From positions 124,001 to 188,000 of the forward strand of contig JAAZZQ010000060.1 of the NCBI GenBank assembly GCA_014239155.1: a DNA stretch of 64,000 nucleotides. The letters run 5' to 3'. Each line of letters starts with the position of its first letter. Within the stretch, counting starts at the first letter, position 1. Source of the stretch: Lachnospiraceae bacterium (GTDB taxonomy: Bacteria; Bacillota; Clostridia; Lachnospirales; Lachnospiraceae). Positions 16,342 to 25,401 of this stretch are shown piece by piece. The position numbers and the translations under genes are program-made. Under the pieces are notes generated by a model. It ran no database searches. It saw nothing but the letters and a program-made list of their open reading frames with translations, and was not told where the DNA came from.

Positions 16342-18462
16342 ATGAAGGCAGGAAGAAAAGTCCCATTAGTCAGACAGTTGGGAACAAGCGATTGTGGTGC
16401 AGCGTGTCTGACAATGATATTTCAGTATTATGGCTGTAAGGTAAATATTAATAATGTAAAGAGAGAACTGGATGTGGGGCGTGATGGGTTATCCCTTATG
16501 GATATGAAAAAGGTTTCAGAAACATTTGGGTTTAAATTTTTAGTTTATGAGGATTTTGTAGATGAAGGAAATATAATTAGTAACCTGCCCTTGATAATGG
16601 GAACAAAAAATAATCATTATTTTGTAGTTGCAGAAAAAGTAAAAGATGGATACCTGATAAATGATCCAGTAGAAGGAAAAAAAGTTATTACCTTCCATGA
16701 AATAGTGGAGAAGTGTGAGAAGTTTATTGTTAGAGTTTTGCCTACGGTATATGTATCAAAAAGAGTTAAAAACAATATGCCTAAAGTTGCTTTTACCAAA
16801 GTGAGTCCGTTGCTGGTGCTTAAGGCATTAATTCTTACATTACTGACACAATGTATGGTTCTGATTCCTTCATGGATTATACAAATAATTGTAGATTCCG
16901 ATACAAACATAGGGGAATCAGTCGACTATATTAAATATTTTTTTTATGCCATAGGTATTTTGATAATATTTTGTGTGTTTAATCTATTAAAACAGCAAAC
17001 TATATTGACAATACAAAATGGACTTTATTATGATACAATACATAAAATGGTAGATAAATTATTTTATATAAATCTTAAATTTTATGAAAGTCATTCTTCC
17101 GGTGATCTACAGTACAGATTTAATAGTATCAATGAAATATATGACTTTATTTCAGGTTTGCTTATTGCTGTTGTTATTGAAATTATAACTGCTATAATTT
17201 GTGGGTTTGTTATGATGAAACAATCAGTGATTTTGCTTCTTGTGACAGTGGCTATTATTTTTATCCAACTTATTTATATAGGCTGTATTAAGAGAAAATT
17301 AGATGATTTGATAAAGAATTATATGGCAGAGAGAAGCAAATTAGAGGGAAGAATGATTGATACTTTGGTTAATATTCAGCAGATACGTTGTATGCGGTTG
17401 GGTAACAAACTTACTAAAGATTTGAAGAAAAATTATGATTATGTATTATTGATGCTTCGGAAGAGAACCACCGGAAGTAATATTTTATCTTCTGGCATCA
17501 GTGCGATTGAGATGGTTACACCCTTGTTAATTTATATTTTAGGAAATTATTTTGTTGAAACTGGGGCTATGACAATGGGGGGATTAATTGCATTTGTCAC
17601 ATTGTCATCATATTTTTCTATGCCGTTCAATACAGTGGCGATTGTCGTTCCGCAATTGCAAAATTTAAGAGAAACAATTATACGAGTGGAGGAATTTTTG
17701 ACATACAGTGATGAAAAAAATGATTCTGGAAAGGCTCCTATAGAAAAATTTGAAAGTCTAAGGATTGAGGACATAAGTTTTTCATATAATAATAAAAAAG
17801 AAGAGCTGTCCAACATTTCGATAGAGTTGTCAAGAGGTGAAAGGATAGCGATTGTTGGTGCATCTGGAAGTGGTAAATCAACCTTGTTAAAATTGATTAT
17901 GAATTTAATGAGCAACTATAGTGGCAGGATAATGATTAATGACATAAACATAATTGACGCAAAAAGAGAGGATGTTGACAAACTTTTTACAATTGTTACG
18001 CAAACACCCGTTGCGCTCAATGGAACGATAAGGGAGAATATTGATATTGTTGGAAATGTTTCTAGGGATGAAATGGAAAAAGTACTTTCTATATCAGAAG
18101 CAAAAGACTTTGTGGCAGAGTGTCCTATGGGAATAAATACTTATATAGGTGAGAACGGGCAGAATATATCTGGCGGACAGAAACAGAGAATAGCAATTGC
18201 GAGAGCCTTAGCACAGCAACCAGAGGTGGTTGTTTTTGATGAAGCAACGAGTAATTTGGATGTAATTACGGAAAAGAAAATATATGATAATATAAAAAAA
18301 GTGGGTGTTAGCCAGATTGTGGTAACACATAGATTAAATACAGTTCAAGATTTTGATAAAATATATGTAATAGATAAAGGTACAATAATAGAAATGGGGA
18401 CTCATGCAGAGTTAATGGAAAACGAGGGTCTCTACTGCCAAATGGTTAGTATGGAAAATTGA
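16342..18462 (+). CDS. lanT: Lanthipeptide ABC transporter with C39 leader peptidase, LanT
   Basis: This 706-residue AMS-type transporter exports the modified peptide and removes its leader. The N-terminal C39 peptidase has the catalytic Cys18 in GTSDCGAAC, with the His in NNHYFVV and Asp in INDP. A six-helix ABC membrane domain follows (about 160-440). The C-terminal ATPase has Walker A GASGSGKST from residue 506, signature ISGGQKQR, Walker B VVVFDEATSNLD and the switch His in VVTHRLNT. It starts 4 bp after lanM. The C39 domain matches the Ala-Gly leader end of the precursor, so no separate LanP is needed. Confidence 0.97.
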   Translation: MKAGRKVPLVRQLGTSDCGAACLTMIFQYYGCKVNINNVKRELDVGRDGLSLMDMKKVSETFGFKFLVYEDFVDEGNIISNLPLIMGTKNNHYFVVAEKVKDGYLINDPVEGKKVITFHEIVEKCEKFIVRVLPTVYVSKRVKNNMPKVAFTKVSPLLVLKALILTLLTQCMVLIPSWIIQIIVDSDTNIGESVDYIKYFFYAIGILIIFCVFNLLKQQTILTIQNGLYYDTIHKMVDKLFYINLKFYESHSSGDLQYRFNSINEIYDFISGLLIAVVIEIITAIICGFVMMKQSVILLLVTVAIIFIQLIYIGCIKRKLDDLIKNYMAERSKLEGRMIDTLVNIQQIRCMRLGNKLTKDLKKNYDYVLLMLRKRTTGSNILSSGISAIEMVTPLLIYILGNYFVETGAMTMGGLIAFVTLSSYFSMPFNTVAIVVPQLQNLRETIIRVEEFLTYSDEKNDSGKAPIEKFESLRIEDISFSYNNKKEELSNISIELSRGERIAIVGASGSGKSTLLKLIMNLMSNYSGRIMINDINIIDAKREDVDKLFTIVTQTPVALNGTIRENIDIVGNVSRDEMEKVLSISEAKDFVAECPMGINTYIGENGQNISGGQKQRIAIARALAQQPEVVVFDEATSNLDVITEKKIYDNIKKVGVSQIVVTHRLNTVQDFDKIYVIDKGTIIEMGTHAELMENEGLYCQMVSMEN

Positions 18463-18635
18463 TATTAAGAACAGCATAAAGCAGGAATAATAGAAGACGT
18501 TTATAATTCTTGCTTTTGTGTATGTTCTTTTATTTAATTGTAATTGAAAGGATAGTTGCCGCAATCCCACTGGCTTTAGACAGGGGTTAAGGTAGTCAGA
18601 AGTAGGGGTTTGTGATATACTTAATCCATGAGAAC

Positions 18636-18792
18636 ATGAAAATCAAAAACAGACACAAATATTTATTGCAATATCATATTATTTTCGTATGTAAATATAG
18701 AAAGAAACTGCTAATATCAAAACAGATATCAGATGATATAAAGCAGTTTTCTTACGAGATATGCGAAAAACACAATGTAATTATAAAATATA
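18636..18792 (+). pseudogene. tnpA: Truncated TnpA (Y1 HUH transposase), N-terminal part only
   Basis: About 50 residues match the TnpA start (RHKYLLQYHIIFVCKYRKKL, then DIKQFSYEICEKHNVIIKY). The frame breaks before the HUH motif and the catalytic Tyr, where the sequence jumps into tnpB. The fragment cannot be active. Confidence 0.8.
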
Positions 18793-19432
18793 ATGGAACC
18801 AAGTGGAAAATATTATGTATCTGTCCTAGTGGAAACACAGCATGAACAATTGCAACATACAGATGGACAAATTGGACTGGATTTGGGTATAAAAGATCTG
18901 TGTACCACATTAGAGGGAATAAGATACAAAAATCCAAAAACGATAAAGAATTATGAGAAAAAACTTGCAAAACTGCAAAGACAGTTATCGCATAAGGAAA
19001 AAAGAGCCAAAATTATGAGAAACAAAAAAGAAAATAGCGTTATGTTATGAGAAGATTACGAATAGTAGAAAAGATTATCTACATAAGATTTCCCATGAAA
19101 TTATTAGCGAAAATTAAGTGATAGTTTCAGAAAACCTATAGATAAAAAATATGGTAAAGAATCACCATCTGGCAAAAACAATATTAGATGTTTCATGGAA
19201 TGAACTGACAAGGCAATTGGAGTACAAAGTAGAATGGAATGGAAGGAAATACATCAAAATAGATACATTCTATGTAAGCAGTCAGATATGTTCAGGGTGT
19301 GGATATCAGAATAGAGGCACAAAGAATTTGTCAGTCAGGGAATGGATATGTGCTGTTTGCAAGACAGACCATGACAGGGATATCAATGCTGCAAAGAATA
19401 TATTAGAAGAAGGATTACGACGGATAGCATAA
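18793..19432 (+). pseudogene. tnpB: Degenerate TnpB (RuvC-like, IS605 accessory nuclease)
   Basis: The 5' half is deleted. The remainder shows RuvC-I (IGLDLGIKDL), a helical KLAKLQRQLSHKEK region, a frameshift/stop near 19050, RuvC-II (VIVSENL followed by an in-frame stop), and the C-terminal zinc ribbon CSGCG...CAVC with RuvC-III DRDINAAKNIL in the frame 19151-19432. At least two lesions after the deletion show long decay. TnpB proteins are RNA-guided nucleases; this one is dead. Confidence 0.85.
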
Positions 19433-19589
19433 AGGAAATGATATAGGGTAGGGACTGTCCAAATTAACACCTATGGAGATAGTATGTCGAAGAAGCAGGA
19501 AGCCTATTGGCTTTAGACAATGGGTAGTTCACTTTAATACATTATTTGTATATAATATATTAAATTCTAAAATTGGAGATGGAAAATAT

Positions 19590-20282
19590 ATGAATGAAAT
19601 ATTGATTATAGATGATGACAAAGAACTTTGCGCATTGATTAAGAAAAGTGTTTTACAGGAAAGGATAGAAGTTGACTGTTGTTATTCTGGAAAATCTGGC
19701 TTGTTACAACTGAAAGAAAAAGAATACCAGCTTGTGATACTAGATGTGATGATGCCAGGCTGTGATGGATTTGAAACATTAGAACAGATTAGAAAAGAAA
19801 GCAGCCTGCCTATCCTAATGCTTACATCAAAAAATGACAGCATTTCAAAAGTGCGTGGTTTACGGGCAGGGGCGGATGACTATCTGACTAAGCCTTTTGA
19901 CATGGATGAACTGATTGCCCGTATTATGTCATTGATCAGACGCTATACACGTTTCAACAAAAAAGACGGGCAGTCACAAATATTTGATTTTGACGGACTG
20001 ATTATTGACTACAATAACCGATCTATTCATGCAGTAAATGGTGACTATGAATTGCCACCAAAAGAATTTGATGTGCTTTTGCTTCTTGCTAAGAATCAGG
20101 GTAAGATACTCACTAAGCGACAAATCTATGAGAATGTATGGGGGGAAGATTATGTTTATGATGACAATAATATTATGGCGATTATCAGTCGCCTACGAAA
20201 AAAAATAGAAGAAAATCCGGGAAATCCACGATATATACAGACGGTGAAAGGGATTGGCTATCGTTTCAATAGGGAGGTATGA
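19590..20282 (+). CDS. OmpR-family response regulator of the lanthipeptide locus
   Basis: This is a 230-residue receiver plus winged-helix protein. The acidic pair is IIDDDKE, the phospho-acceptor Asp is in LVILDVMMPGCDG, the switch Thr is in LMLTSK and the Lys in LTKPFD. The DNA-binding part ends DDNNIMAIISRLRKKIE. ATG 19590 with GGAGATGG upstream is used; the frame upstream to 19473 reads into insertion-element sequence. The kinase gene follows after 3 bp. Together they probably sense the lantibiotic or envelope stress and drive the lanFEG operon, as LanRK pairs do. Confidence 0.93.
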   Translation: MNEILIIDDDKELCALIKKSVLQERIEVDCCYSGKSGLLQLKEKEYQLVILDVMMPGCDGFETLEQIRKESSLPILMLTSKNDSISKVRGLRAGADDYLTKPFDMDELIARIMSLIRRYTRFNKKDGQSQIFDFDGLIIDYNNRSIHAVNGDYELPPKEFDVLLLLAKNQGKILTKRQIYENVWGEDYVYDDNNIMAIISRLRKKIEENPGNPRYIQTVKGIGYRFNREV

Positions 20283-20285
20283 GCA

Positions 20286-21209
20286 TTGTATACAGAAGCA
20301 GTTACAATTATTGCGTTGGGTGTTGCTTTTGTTTCTGTTTGCGGGGCTGTTTTTATAGTCCGACGTGTAAAAAAGCAGATATTGGAAATGACGGATGTTT
20401 TAGAAGATGTAAAAAGTGGGAATGGGAACAGGCGTATTTTATCGGAAACACATGAGCTTGTAGCTCCTCTTGCTTACGAAATTAATGATATTGTCCTTTC
20501 TTATGAAAGCAAACTTTCTGCCTATCACCAAACAGAAGAAACAAACAGGCTGCTTATGACAAGCCTTTCCCATGATGTACGGACACCACTCACCACGTTG
20601 ATCGGGTATTTGGACGCTGCACATAAGGGAATTGTTACCGGAAAAGAACGTGATGATTATATAGAAATTGCCCGCTGGAAAGCCCATGACCTAAAAGAAT
20701 ATATAGATGTGCTTTTTGACTGGTTCAAGCTGGGTTCAAATGAATTTTCCATGAATATATCTACTGCTGATTTAACAGAGTTGACACGGAACATACTGAT
20801 TGACTGGATACCAATATTTGAAGATGCACAGGTGGATTTTACGATCGATATTCCAGAGCAACCTTTTTGGGTGCAGATTGACCCAGACGGATATATGCGG
20901 ATATTAAACAATCTGATACAAAATGTAATTTCTCACAGTCATGCGGATAAAATCGCAATAGCTTTATCCGGGCAGGGTGGGTATATAGAAATTGTTTTGT
21001 CTGATAATGGGGTGGGCATAGACAAGGAGGACCTAAAGCATATTTTTGAGCGGCTTTATAAATGTGATAAGGGGCGGTCTGAAAAAGGCAGCGGTCTTGG
21101 TCTTTCTATTGTACATCAACTTGTCGAAAAATTAAACGGAACAGTAACAGCAGACAGCGTACCGGGGAAAGGAACGGTTTTCACTTTGCTTTTCCCTTTG
21201 GTGGACTAG
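20286..21209 (+). CDS. Sensor histidine kinase of the lanthipeptide locus (TTG start)
   Basis: This 307-residue kinase has a single short N-terminal membrane segment (about 5-25) and no extracytoplasmic domain, so it belongs with small kinases that read their signal at the membrane or through a partner. The H box is SLSHDVRTPLTTLIGYLDA; the N box is NLIQNVISHSHA; the ATP lid has DNGVGID and GSGLGLSIV. The start is TTG at 20286 after GGGAGGT, only 3 bp from the regulator gene. A terminator-like GGGAGCGGGAG region lies just after the stop (about 21212-21245). Partner and context suggest control of lanFEG. Confidence 0.93.
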   Translation: MYTEAVTIIALGVAFVSVCGAVFIVRRVKKQILEMTDVLEDVKSGNGNRRILSETHELVAPLAYEINDIVLSYESKLSAYHQTEETNRLLMTSLSHDVRTPLTTLIGYLDAAHKGIVTGKERDDYIEIARWKAHDLKEYIDVLFDWFKLGSNEFSMNISTADLTELTRNILIDWIPIFEDAQVDFTIDIPEQPFWVQIDPDGYMRILNNLIQNVISHSHADKIAIALSGQGGYIEIVLSDNGVGIDKEDLKHIFERLYKCDKGRSEKGSGLGLSIVHQLVEKLNGTVTADSVPGKGTVFTLLFPLVD

Positions 21210-21366
21210 CCAGCTCCCGCTCCTCATGGCGGGAGTGATTCTTTTTAAAAGTCTGTTTTTCCCAAATTGCAAGGTTAATGCAAGATTCGTGCAAGGTTAA
21301 TGTAAGGTTAGCGTGATAGAATAGTAGACATAAAGAACTTTTATTTTATAAAAGGGAGGTTTTGCG

Positions 21367-22290
21367 ATGAGCAAATATGTAATTGAAACAAAAAATCTCA
21401 CAAAACAATATGGAACACAGAAAAGTGTTGCAGATCTGAATATTCATGTTCAGAAAGGGCGTATCTATGGTCTGCTTGGTAGAAATGGGGCGGGAAAGAC
21501 AACAACGATGAAAATGTTGCTTGGGCTGACACAGCCTACTTCCGGGGAAGTGATGATATGGGGTAAATCTTTAGCAGCAAACGAAAAGAAACTTCTGCCC
21601 CGCATTGGCAGTCTGATTGAATCCCCTGGCTTTTATCCTAATTTGACCGCTACGGAAAATCTGCGGATTTTTGCTACCTTGCGGGGAGTACCAAACCGTA
21701 ATGCGATTAAGAACGCACTTGATTTGGTAGGTTTGCCCTACAAGGACAAGAAGCTGTTTTCCCAGTATTCGCTTGGTATGAAGCAGCGGCTGGCGATTGC
21801 TCTCGCTGTTATGCACGATCCGGAGCTTTTGATTCTGGATGAGCCGATTAATGGGCTTGACCCAATTGGAATTGCGGAAGTACGATCTTTTATCCGTGAT
21901 CTTTGTAATGAGCGAAGAAAAACAATTCTGATTTCCAGCCATATTCTTTCCGAGATTGCATTACTGGCTGATGATATTGGGATTATTGACCACGGTGCAC
22001 TCTTAGAGGAAGAAAGTCTTGAGGAACTGGAAGCAAAAAGCAGTAAACATATCCGATTTGCGGTTTCTGATACAGCACAAGCAGCAAGGATTTTGGAACG
22101 CAGTTTCCACGAATACCAGTTTACCATACAGGATGATCACAATATGCGGCTGTATAATCTGAATGTTTCCATTGGGAAAATTGTTACCGCTTTTGTGGAA
22201 AATGGCTTGGAAGTGTCGCAGGCGTACACTTGTGAGGAAAGCCTTGAAGAGTATTTCAAGCGTGTAACAGGGGGTGAGGGGATTGCTTAA
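21367..22290 (+). CDS. lanF: Lantibiotic-immunity ABC transporter ATPase, LanF-like
   Basis: This 307-residue BcrA/LanF-type ATPase has Walker A GRNGAGKTT, Q loop SPGFYPNL, signature YSLGMKQR, Walker B LLILDEPINGLDP and switch His SSHIL. In place of the usual Q-loop Glu-Pro, the sequence GSLIESPGFYPN fits the LanF E-loop group, in which this residue replaces Gln and supports export of membrane-active peptides. GGGAGG precedes the ATG. It overlaps lanE by 17 bp. Confidence 0.92.
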   Translation: MSKYVIETKNLTKQYGTQKSVADLNIHVQKGRIYGLLGRNGAGKTTTMKMLLGLTQPTSGEVMIWGKSLAANEKKLLPRIGSLIESPGFYPNLTATENLRIFATLRGVPNRNAIKNALDLVGLPYKDKKLFSQYSLGMKQRLAIALAVMHDPELLILDEPINGLDPIGIAEVRSFIRDLCNERRKTILISSHILSEIALLADDIGIIDHGALLEEESLEELEAKSSKHIRFAVSDTAQAARILERSFHEYQFTIQDDHNMRLYNLNVSIGKIVTAFVENGLEVSQAYTCEESLEEYFKRVTGGEGIA

Positions 22291-23068
22291 GCTTCTTATA
22301 TGCGAGTTTTCAAAACTGAAGAGGAAAAAGTTTATATTGTTGGTGGTTCTTTCCGCATTTCTGTTTCCCGTGCCACTGACAATCATGATGACAACGCCGC
22401 AGGCAGGACAATATGACAGCAAAATAGATCTTTTTAATGCTTATTTTCAGTTTGTCATGGGATATGGGGTAGAGCTGCTTCTGCCATGTATGATTGGAGT
22501 GATTGCAGCCATGCTGTTTTTTATGGAACGGGACAATGATACATTTAAAAATCTGCGTACAATTCCTATAACAAGTACACAGATGGTTTTGGCAAAAATA
22601 ATTATGTTATTCTTTTTTGGAATTATTTTTAGCCTGACGTCGGCGGTTATATCAATTATATGCGGCGGGATAATTGCAGAAGTAAGCAGTATTGCTTACA
22701 GGTTATTTTTTGCACTGGAAATGGGAATTTTTATTACAGCCGGAACACTGCCGTTGGTTGTCCTTGTGGTTTTCTTTAGTAGAACTTATGTGTTTTCTAT
22801 TTTATTGTGTGTTTTTTACAGTGTTTTAAGCCTGACAGCCGAATCATCTTTTGGTGCGCTGCCTAAGCTGATGTGCTGGCTGATGCCGATTCCCCTTACA
22901 ACTCTTTGGAGCGCGGGAAATTTAACTTCACATGGTACTATGGATGGCGTAGGAATGTTGGAAAATTTAATCCCAACCACCTTTCAGACAATCGCCATTT
23001 TAACCGTTATTGCTTTGCTTTCTGTCATATTGATTAATTATATGTATAAAAAGAGGAGAGGTGAATGA
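22274..23068 (+). CDS. lanE: Lantibiotic-immunity permease, LanE-like (MutE/EpiE family)
   Basis: This is a 264-residue ABC-2-type permease with six predicted membrane segments and the opening LLICEFSKLKRKKF typical of LanE/LanG proteins. The start is a GTG at 22274 inside lanF; a TTG at 22283 following GGGGGTGAGGGG is an alternative. It forms the immunity exporter with LanF and LanG, which removes the lantibiotic from the producer's membrane. Confidence 0.88.
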   Translation: MRGLLKLLICEFSKLKRKKFILLVVLSAFLFPVPLTIMMTTPQAGQYDSKIDLFNAYFQFVMGYGVELLLPCMIGVIAAMLFFMERDNDTFKNLRTIPITSTQMVLAKIIMLFFFGIIFSLTSAVISIICGGIIAEVSSIAYRLFFALEMGIFITAGTLPLVVLVVFFSRTYVFSILLCVFYSVLSLTAESSFGALPKLMCWLMPIPLTTLWSAGNLTSHGTMDGVGMLENLIPTTFQTIAILTVIALLSVILINYMYKKRRGE

Positions 23069-23069
23069 T

Positions 23070-23849
23070 ATGTTTCGCATGCTTAAAACCGAAATATGGA
23101 AATTAAGGCGGTATCATATGATATGGGCAGGTGTTTTTCTGATGCTGCTTTCTGTCCTGCTTACACTTTTTTCTTCAACAGCATTGGATGGAACAGTTTG
23201 GACGTTTCCTTTCTTTGTGGAACAGGTAATTAAAAATAATGTTACCACCATTTTTCCCATGTGCATTGCTCTGATTGCCGGATATATCATCGCAAGGGAA
23301 GGGAAAGACGATACACTGAAAAGTATTCTGACAATCCCGATTTCTTATAGCAATTTATTATGGGGAAAATTACTTGTTTGTGCGCTGCTTTCGCTGTTTT
23401 TTGGATTGGTGAGTACTGTATTTACAATAATCGCCAATTTAATAATGGGATTTCCAGGGCTTTCCATAGCATCTGCATTACAGACATTGGTTCAGGTTAG
23501 TTTGAACTGCCTGTTTCTGTATATTGCGGTGATGCCAGTAATTGCGTTTGCCGCCCATATACCAAACGGACATATGATTGGAACAATTATTGCTTTTGTT
23601 TATGGCTATGGCGGTATGTTTGCCTCCGGAAATGCAACGATGTCAAATATTTATCCTGTTACGGCAAGTTTAGGCTTAGTCAGTTACCGAAGTTATGATT
23701 CGTCCGTACATTGGAATGCTTTTATCTGTCTGTTCAGTATGATAGCTGCATTGCTGATTTCTGCTGTTTTTATATTTACAGCAAAAGGTAATGTGCCAGT
23801 TCAGACAAAAAAAAAAAAAAAAAAGACTATAAGAAAAAAAGGCTGGTAA
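23070..23849 (+). CDS. lanG: Lantibiotic-immunity permease, LanG-like (MutG family)
   Basis: This is a 259-residue ABC-2 permease with six membrane segments, starting MFRMLKTEIWKLRRYH. The ATG at 23070 with GGAGAGGTGA upstream is preferred to the GTG at 23061 that overlaps the lanE stop. A run of 18 A residues (23807-23824) encodes a poly-Lys stretch close to the C-terminus (QT, six K, TIRKKGW). Slippage there would change the last residues and the junction with the next gene. The third component of LanFEG. Confidence 0.88.
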   Translation: MFRMLKTEIWKLRRYHMIWAGVFLMLLSVLLTLFSSTALDGTVWTFPFFVEQVIKNNVTTIFPMCIALIAGYIIAREGKDDTLKSILTIPISYSNLLWGKLLVCALLSLFFGLVSTVFTIIANLIMGFPGLSIASALQTLVQVSLNCLFLYIAVMPVIAFAAHIPNGHMIGTIIAFVYGYGGMFASGNATMSNIYPVTASLGLVSYRSYDSSVHWNAFICLFSMIAALLISAVFIFTAKGNVPVQTKKKKKKTIRKKGW

Positions 23850-23865
23850 AATGGAGGATATAGAA

Positions 23866-24249
23866 ATGAAGAAGAAAATGGTTGTTGGAATTACAGTAGT
23901 TACAATACTTGTGGCAGGTTTTATCTGCTTTTGTATATGGTTTCTTTCAGAAGCTGGCAGCACTTATTATTACGCTCAAATTGATAATAATAAAATAGAG
24001 CAAGTTAATTCAAGAGGGGGAGTTATTGACCTACATGGAGGAATGAGTTATTCATATACGTTACCTGCTTATAATGAAAATGGCGATAAAAAAGACATTA
24101 CATTTGGAACATCGAGAGAATTAAAAGAAGCAGCTTTTATTCGTTTAATAGTAATGCCAGTCCGCGGTGTTCTTGAATGGAGCGAAGTACAATATGATGA
24201 GTTGCCTGTGGCGGTACAAAACAATTATACAGCTCCAGGAAATGAGTAA
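23866..24249 (+). CDS. YxeA-family (DUF1093) small exported protein
   Basis: This 127-residue protein has an N-terminal membrane segment or signal (MKKKMVVGITVVTILVAGF) and a YxeA-like domain with TYYYAQID, YSYTLPAYNENGDKKDITF and VLEWSEVQYDELP. ATG 23866 has GGAGG 8 bp upstream. YxeA proteins are often found beside bacteriocin or antibiotic ABC exporters; here it directly follows lanFEG and may be an accessory immunity factor. Its biochemical function is unknown. Confidence 0.82.
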   Translation: MKKKMVVGITVVTILVAGFICFCIWFLSEAGSTYYYAQIDNNKIEQVNSRGGVIDLHGGMSYSYTLPAYNENGDKKDITFGTSRELKEAAFIRLIVMPVRGVLEWSEVQYDELPVAVQNNYTAPGNE

Positions 24250-24295
24250 AGTTGCTTGTGTATTTGCAGTCAAAAATAATAGAAAGGTTGATAAT

Positions 24296-24769
24296 ATGTG
24301 TCATAGGAAAAAATATTTCCTTTTTTTGCCAATGAGTATTGTGATGTTGAGTTTGTCGCTTGTGGGATGTTCAAAGGATGAAATTCTGGATCAATATAAT
24401 AATGTTGTCCAATCAGCCGGAAATGCAGCGCTTACAAGTGATTTTTCTCTTAAAGGAGATCGGACATATGGGGATGATTGTTATACTGGAACTTATATAG
24501 CAGACTATAAAGATTTTTCCAAAACGGAATATCTTTTTGGCGGAACTTCTATTGAACGAGAAAATGGTAAGGACATTTCTGTTTCCTACGACTTGGAAAT
24601 TAACGAGGGAACAGCACAAGTATTTTGGATTTCCGGCAGTGATGATCCGATCATTCTGATTGAAACGAGTGGTAGCTATTCGGAAACAATAACATTACCA
24701 GAGGGAGGAAACTATATCGGTATTACAGGAGATAATTTTACAGGACATTTAGAACTGAATATAGAATAA
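24296..24769 (+). CDS. Lipoprotein of the lanthipeptide locus, possible LanI-like immunity factor
   Basis: ATG 24296 gives 157 residues with a lipoprotein signal (MCHRKKYFLFLPMSIVMLSL, lipobox LVGC near residue 25). The mature part is beta-rich with no family I recognise. It is the last gene of the immunity group, and small lipoproteins here often give extra immunity (LanI), but sequence divergence makes this inference only. The longer frame from 24167 overlaps the YxeA gene and is rejected. Confidence 0.75.
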   Translation: MCHRKKYFLFLPMSIVMLSLSLVGCSKDEILDQYNNVVQSAGNAALTSDFSLKGDRTYGDDCYTGTYIADYKDFSKTEYLFGGTSIERENGKDISVSYDLEINEGTAQVFWISGSDDPIILIETSGSYSETITLPEGGNYIGITGDNFTGHLELNIE

Positions 24770-24799
24770 TAAGTCATAATCATCTGTTGAAAAGGTGGA

Positions 24800-24853
24800 T
24801 TAAAATAGGATTTGAAGCACAAAATGTCTGCTGTGTTTTTAATCCTATTTTAA
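24800..24853 (+). terminator. Stem-loop ending the lanthipeptide immunity operon
   Basis: A 13-bp perfect stem (24800-24812 with 24841-24853) has a 28-nt loop. It ends in TTTTAAATTT rather than a clean T run, so its strength is uncertain. Confidence 0.55.
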
Positions 24854-24949
24854 ATTTATAAGACTTAAAAAATGAGAAGAAAAAGATACTTGAATAAGCG
24901 ATAATGTTACATAAAAAGGTTTGGATGATTATTTTGCGCTACTATAAAA

Positions 24950-25161
24950 GAAGATGAGATAGCAAATATTATATACAATGAAATTAATTTTTCATCAACA
25001 TATATCCAAAAAACAGACATTGATTTCCTAAAATCAAAAGTTGCGGAGGTCTTGGTTTTATGAATAGAATTAAAGTCATTCAAGATTATGTGGATGGAAT
25101 ACTACAATTGAAAGAGAATGCAGATACAAACATTTATATGGCGTTTCACAGGCATGTATAA
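24950..25161 (+). pseudogene. Decayed small ORFs, possibly an HD-domain gene start
   Basis: The 24770-25401 gap has no intact gene. At 25060 a frame of 33 codons begins MNRIKVIQDYVDGIL, which resembles the start of HD-domain hydrolases, but it ends after about 100 bp. A preceding frame (DEIANIIYNEINF...) also ends quickly. Both look like remnants; identification is weak. Confidence 0.3.
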
Positions 25162-25228
25162 TCAAACGAAATAAAGGCAGTTTATGAAAAGGGGCTTTAT
25201 TCTATGTACGGATAAAACCTCTTTATTT

Positions 25229-25312
25229 TATGCATATGGGCGTCCAAATGAAGTATATCAGCAAATCTGATAAACGCTTAGCGCGCAAGTAGGGGAAAAA
25301 TTTTCCCTACTT
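25229..25312 (+). repeat. Two-hairpin terminator repeat, copy B1
   Basis: It begins TATGCATATGGGCGTCC and ends in the stem AAGTAGGGGAAAA / TTTTCCCTACTT (25287-25312). It is related to 35331-35417 (inverted), 59592-59676, 49380-49466 and 57734-57764. The second hairpin should work as a terminator and lies just ahead of the blaI promoter, insulating it. Confidence 0.7.
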
Positions 25313-25332
25313 CATTTCTTACAGATAAAAAC

Positions 25333-25383
25333 TTGACAAAAAGACAACATAATGTTATATTTAAAGACAACATAATGTTGTAT
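25333..25383 (+). promoter_or_regulatory. blaI-blaR1 promoter with two tandem operators
   Basis: TTGACA (25333-25338), 17 bp, TATATT (25356-25361) is a consensus-like promoter. Two direct copies of AAAGACAACATAATGTT (starting 25340 and 25363) are spaced 23 bp apart; each contains the near-palindrome ACAACATAATGTTGT typical of BlaI/MecI operators. One copy fills the spacer and the other covers the transcription start. This arrangement predicts autorepression by the BlaI-like protein encoded next. Confidence 0.75.
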
Positions 25384-25401
25384 ATTGTGGAGGACAAATT
25401 T

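Larger units (their letters stand above)
18550..19525 (+). mobile_element. Defective IS200/IS605-family element
   Basis: The element contains a tnpA start fused by deletion to a tnpB with several lesions. Near both ends is a related segment (CTGGCTTTAGACAGGGGT near 18570 and TTGGCTTTAGACAATGGGT near 19507), a feature of IS605-type right ends and omega-RNA. It splits the lanthipeptide operon between lanT and the two-component genes. No functional transposase remains, so the element is immobile unless helped in trans. Confidence 0.8.

Noticed and set aside
18550-19525. Functional IS605 element with omega-RNA-guided TnpB
   Set aside because: tnpA is cut before its catalytic motifs and tnpB has a 5' deletion, a frameshift and a stop.
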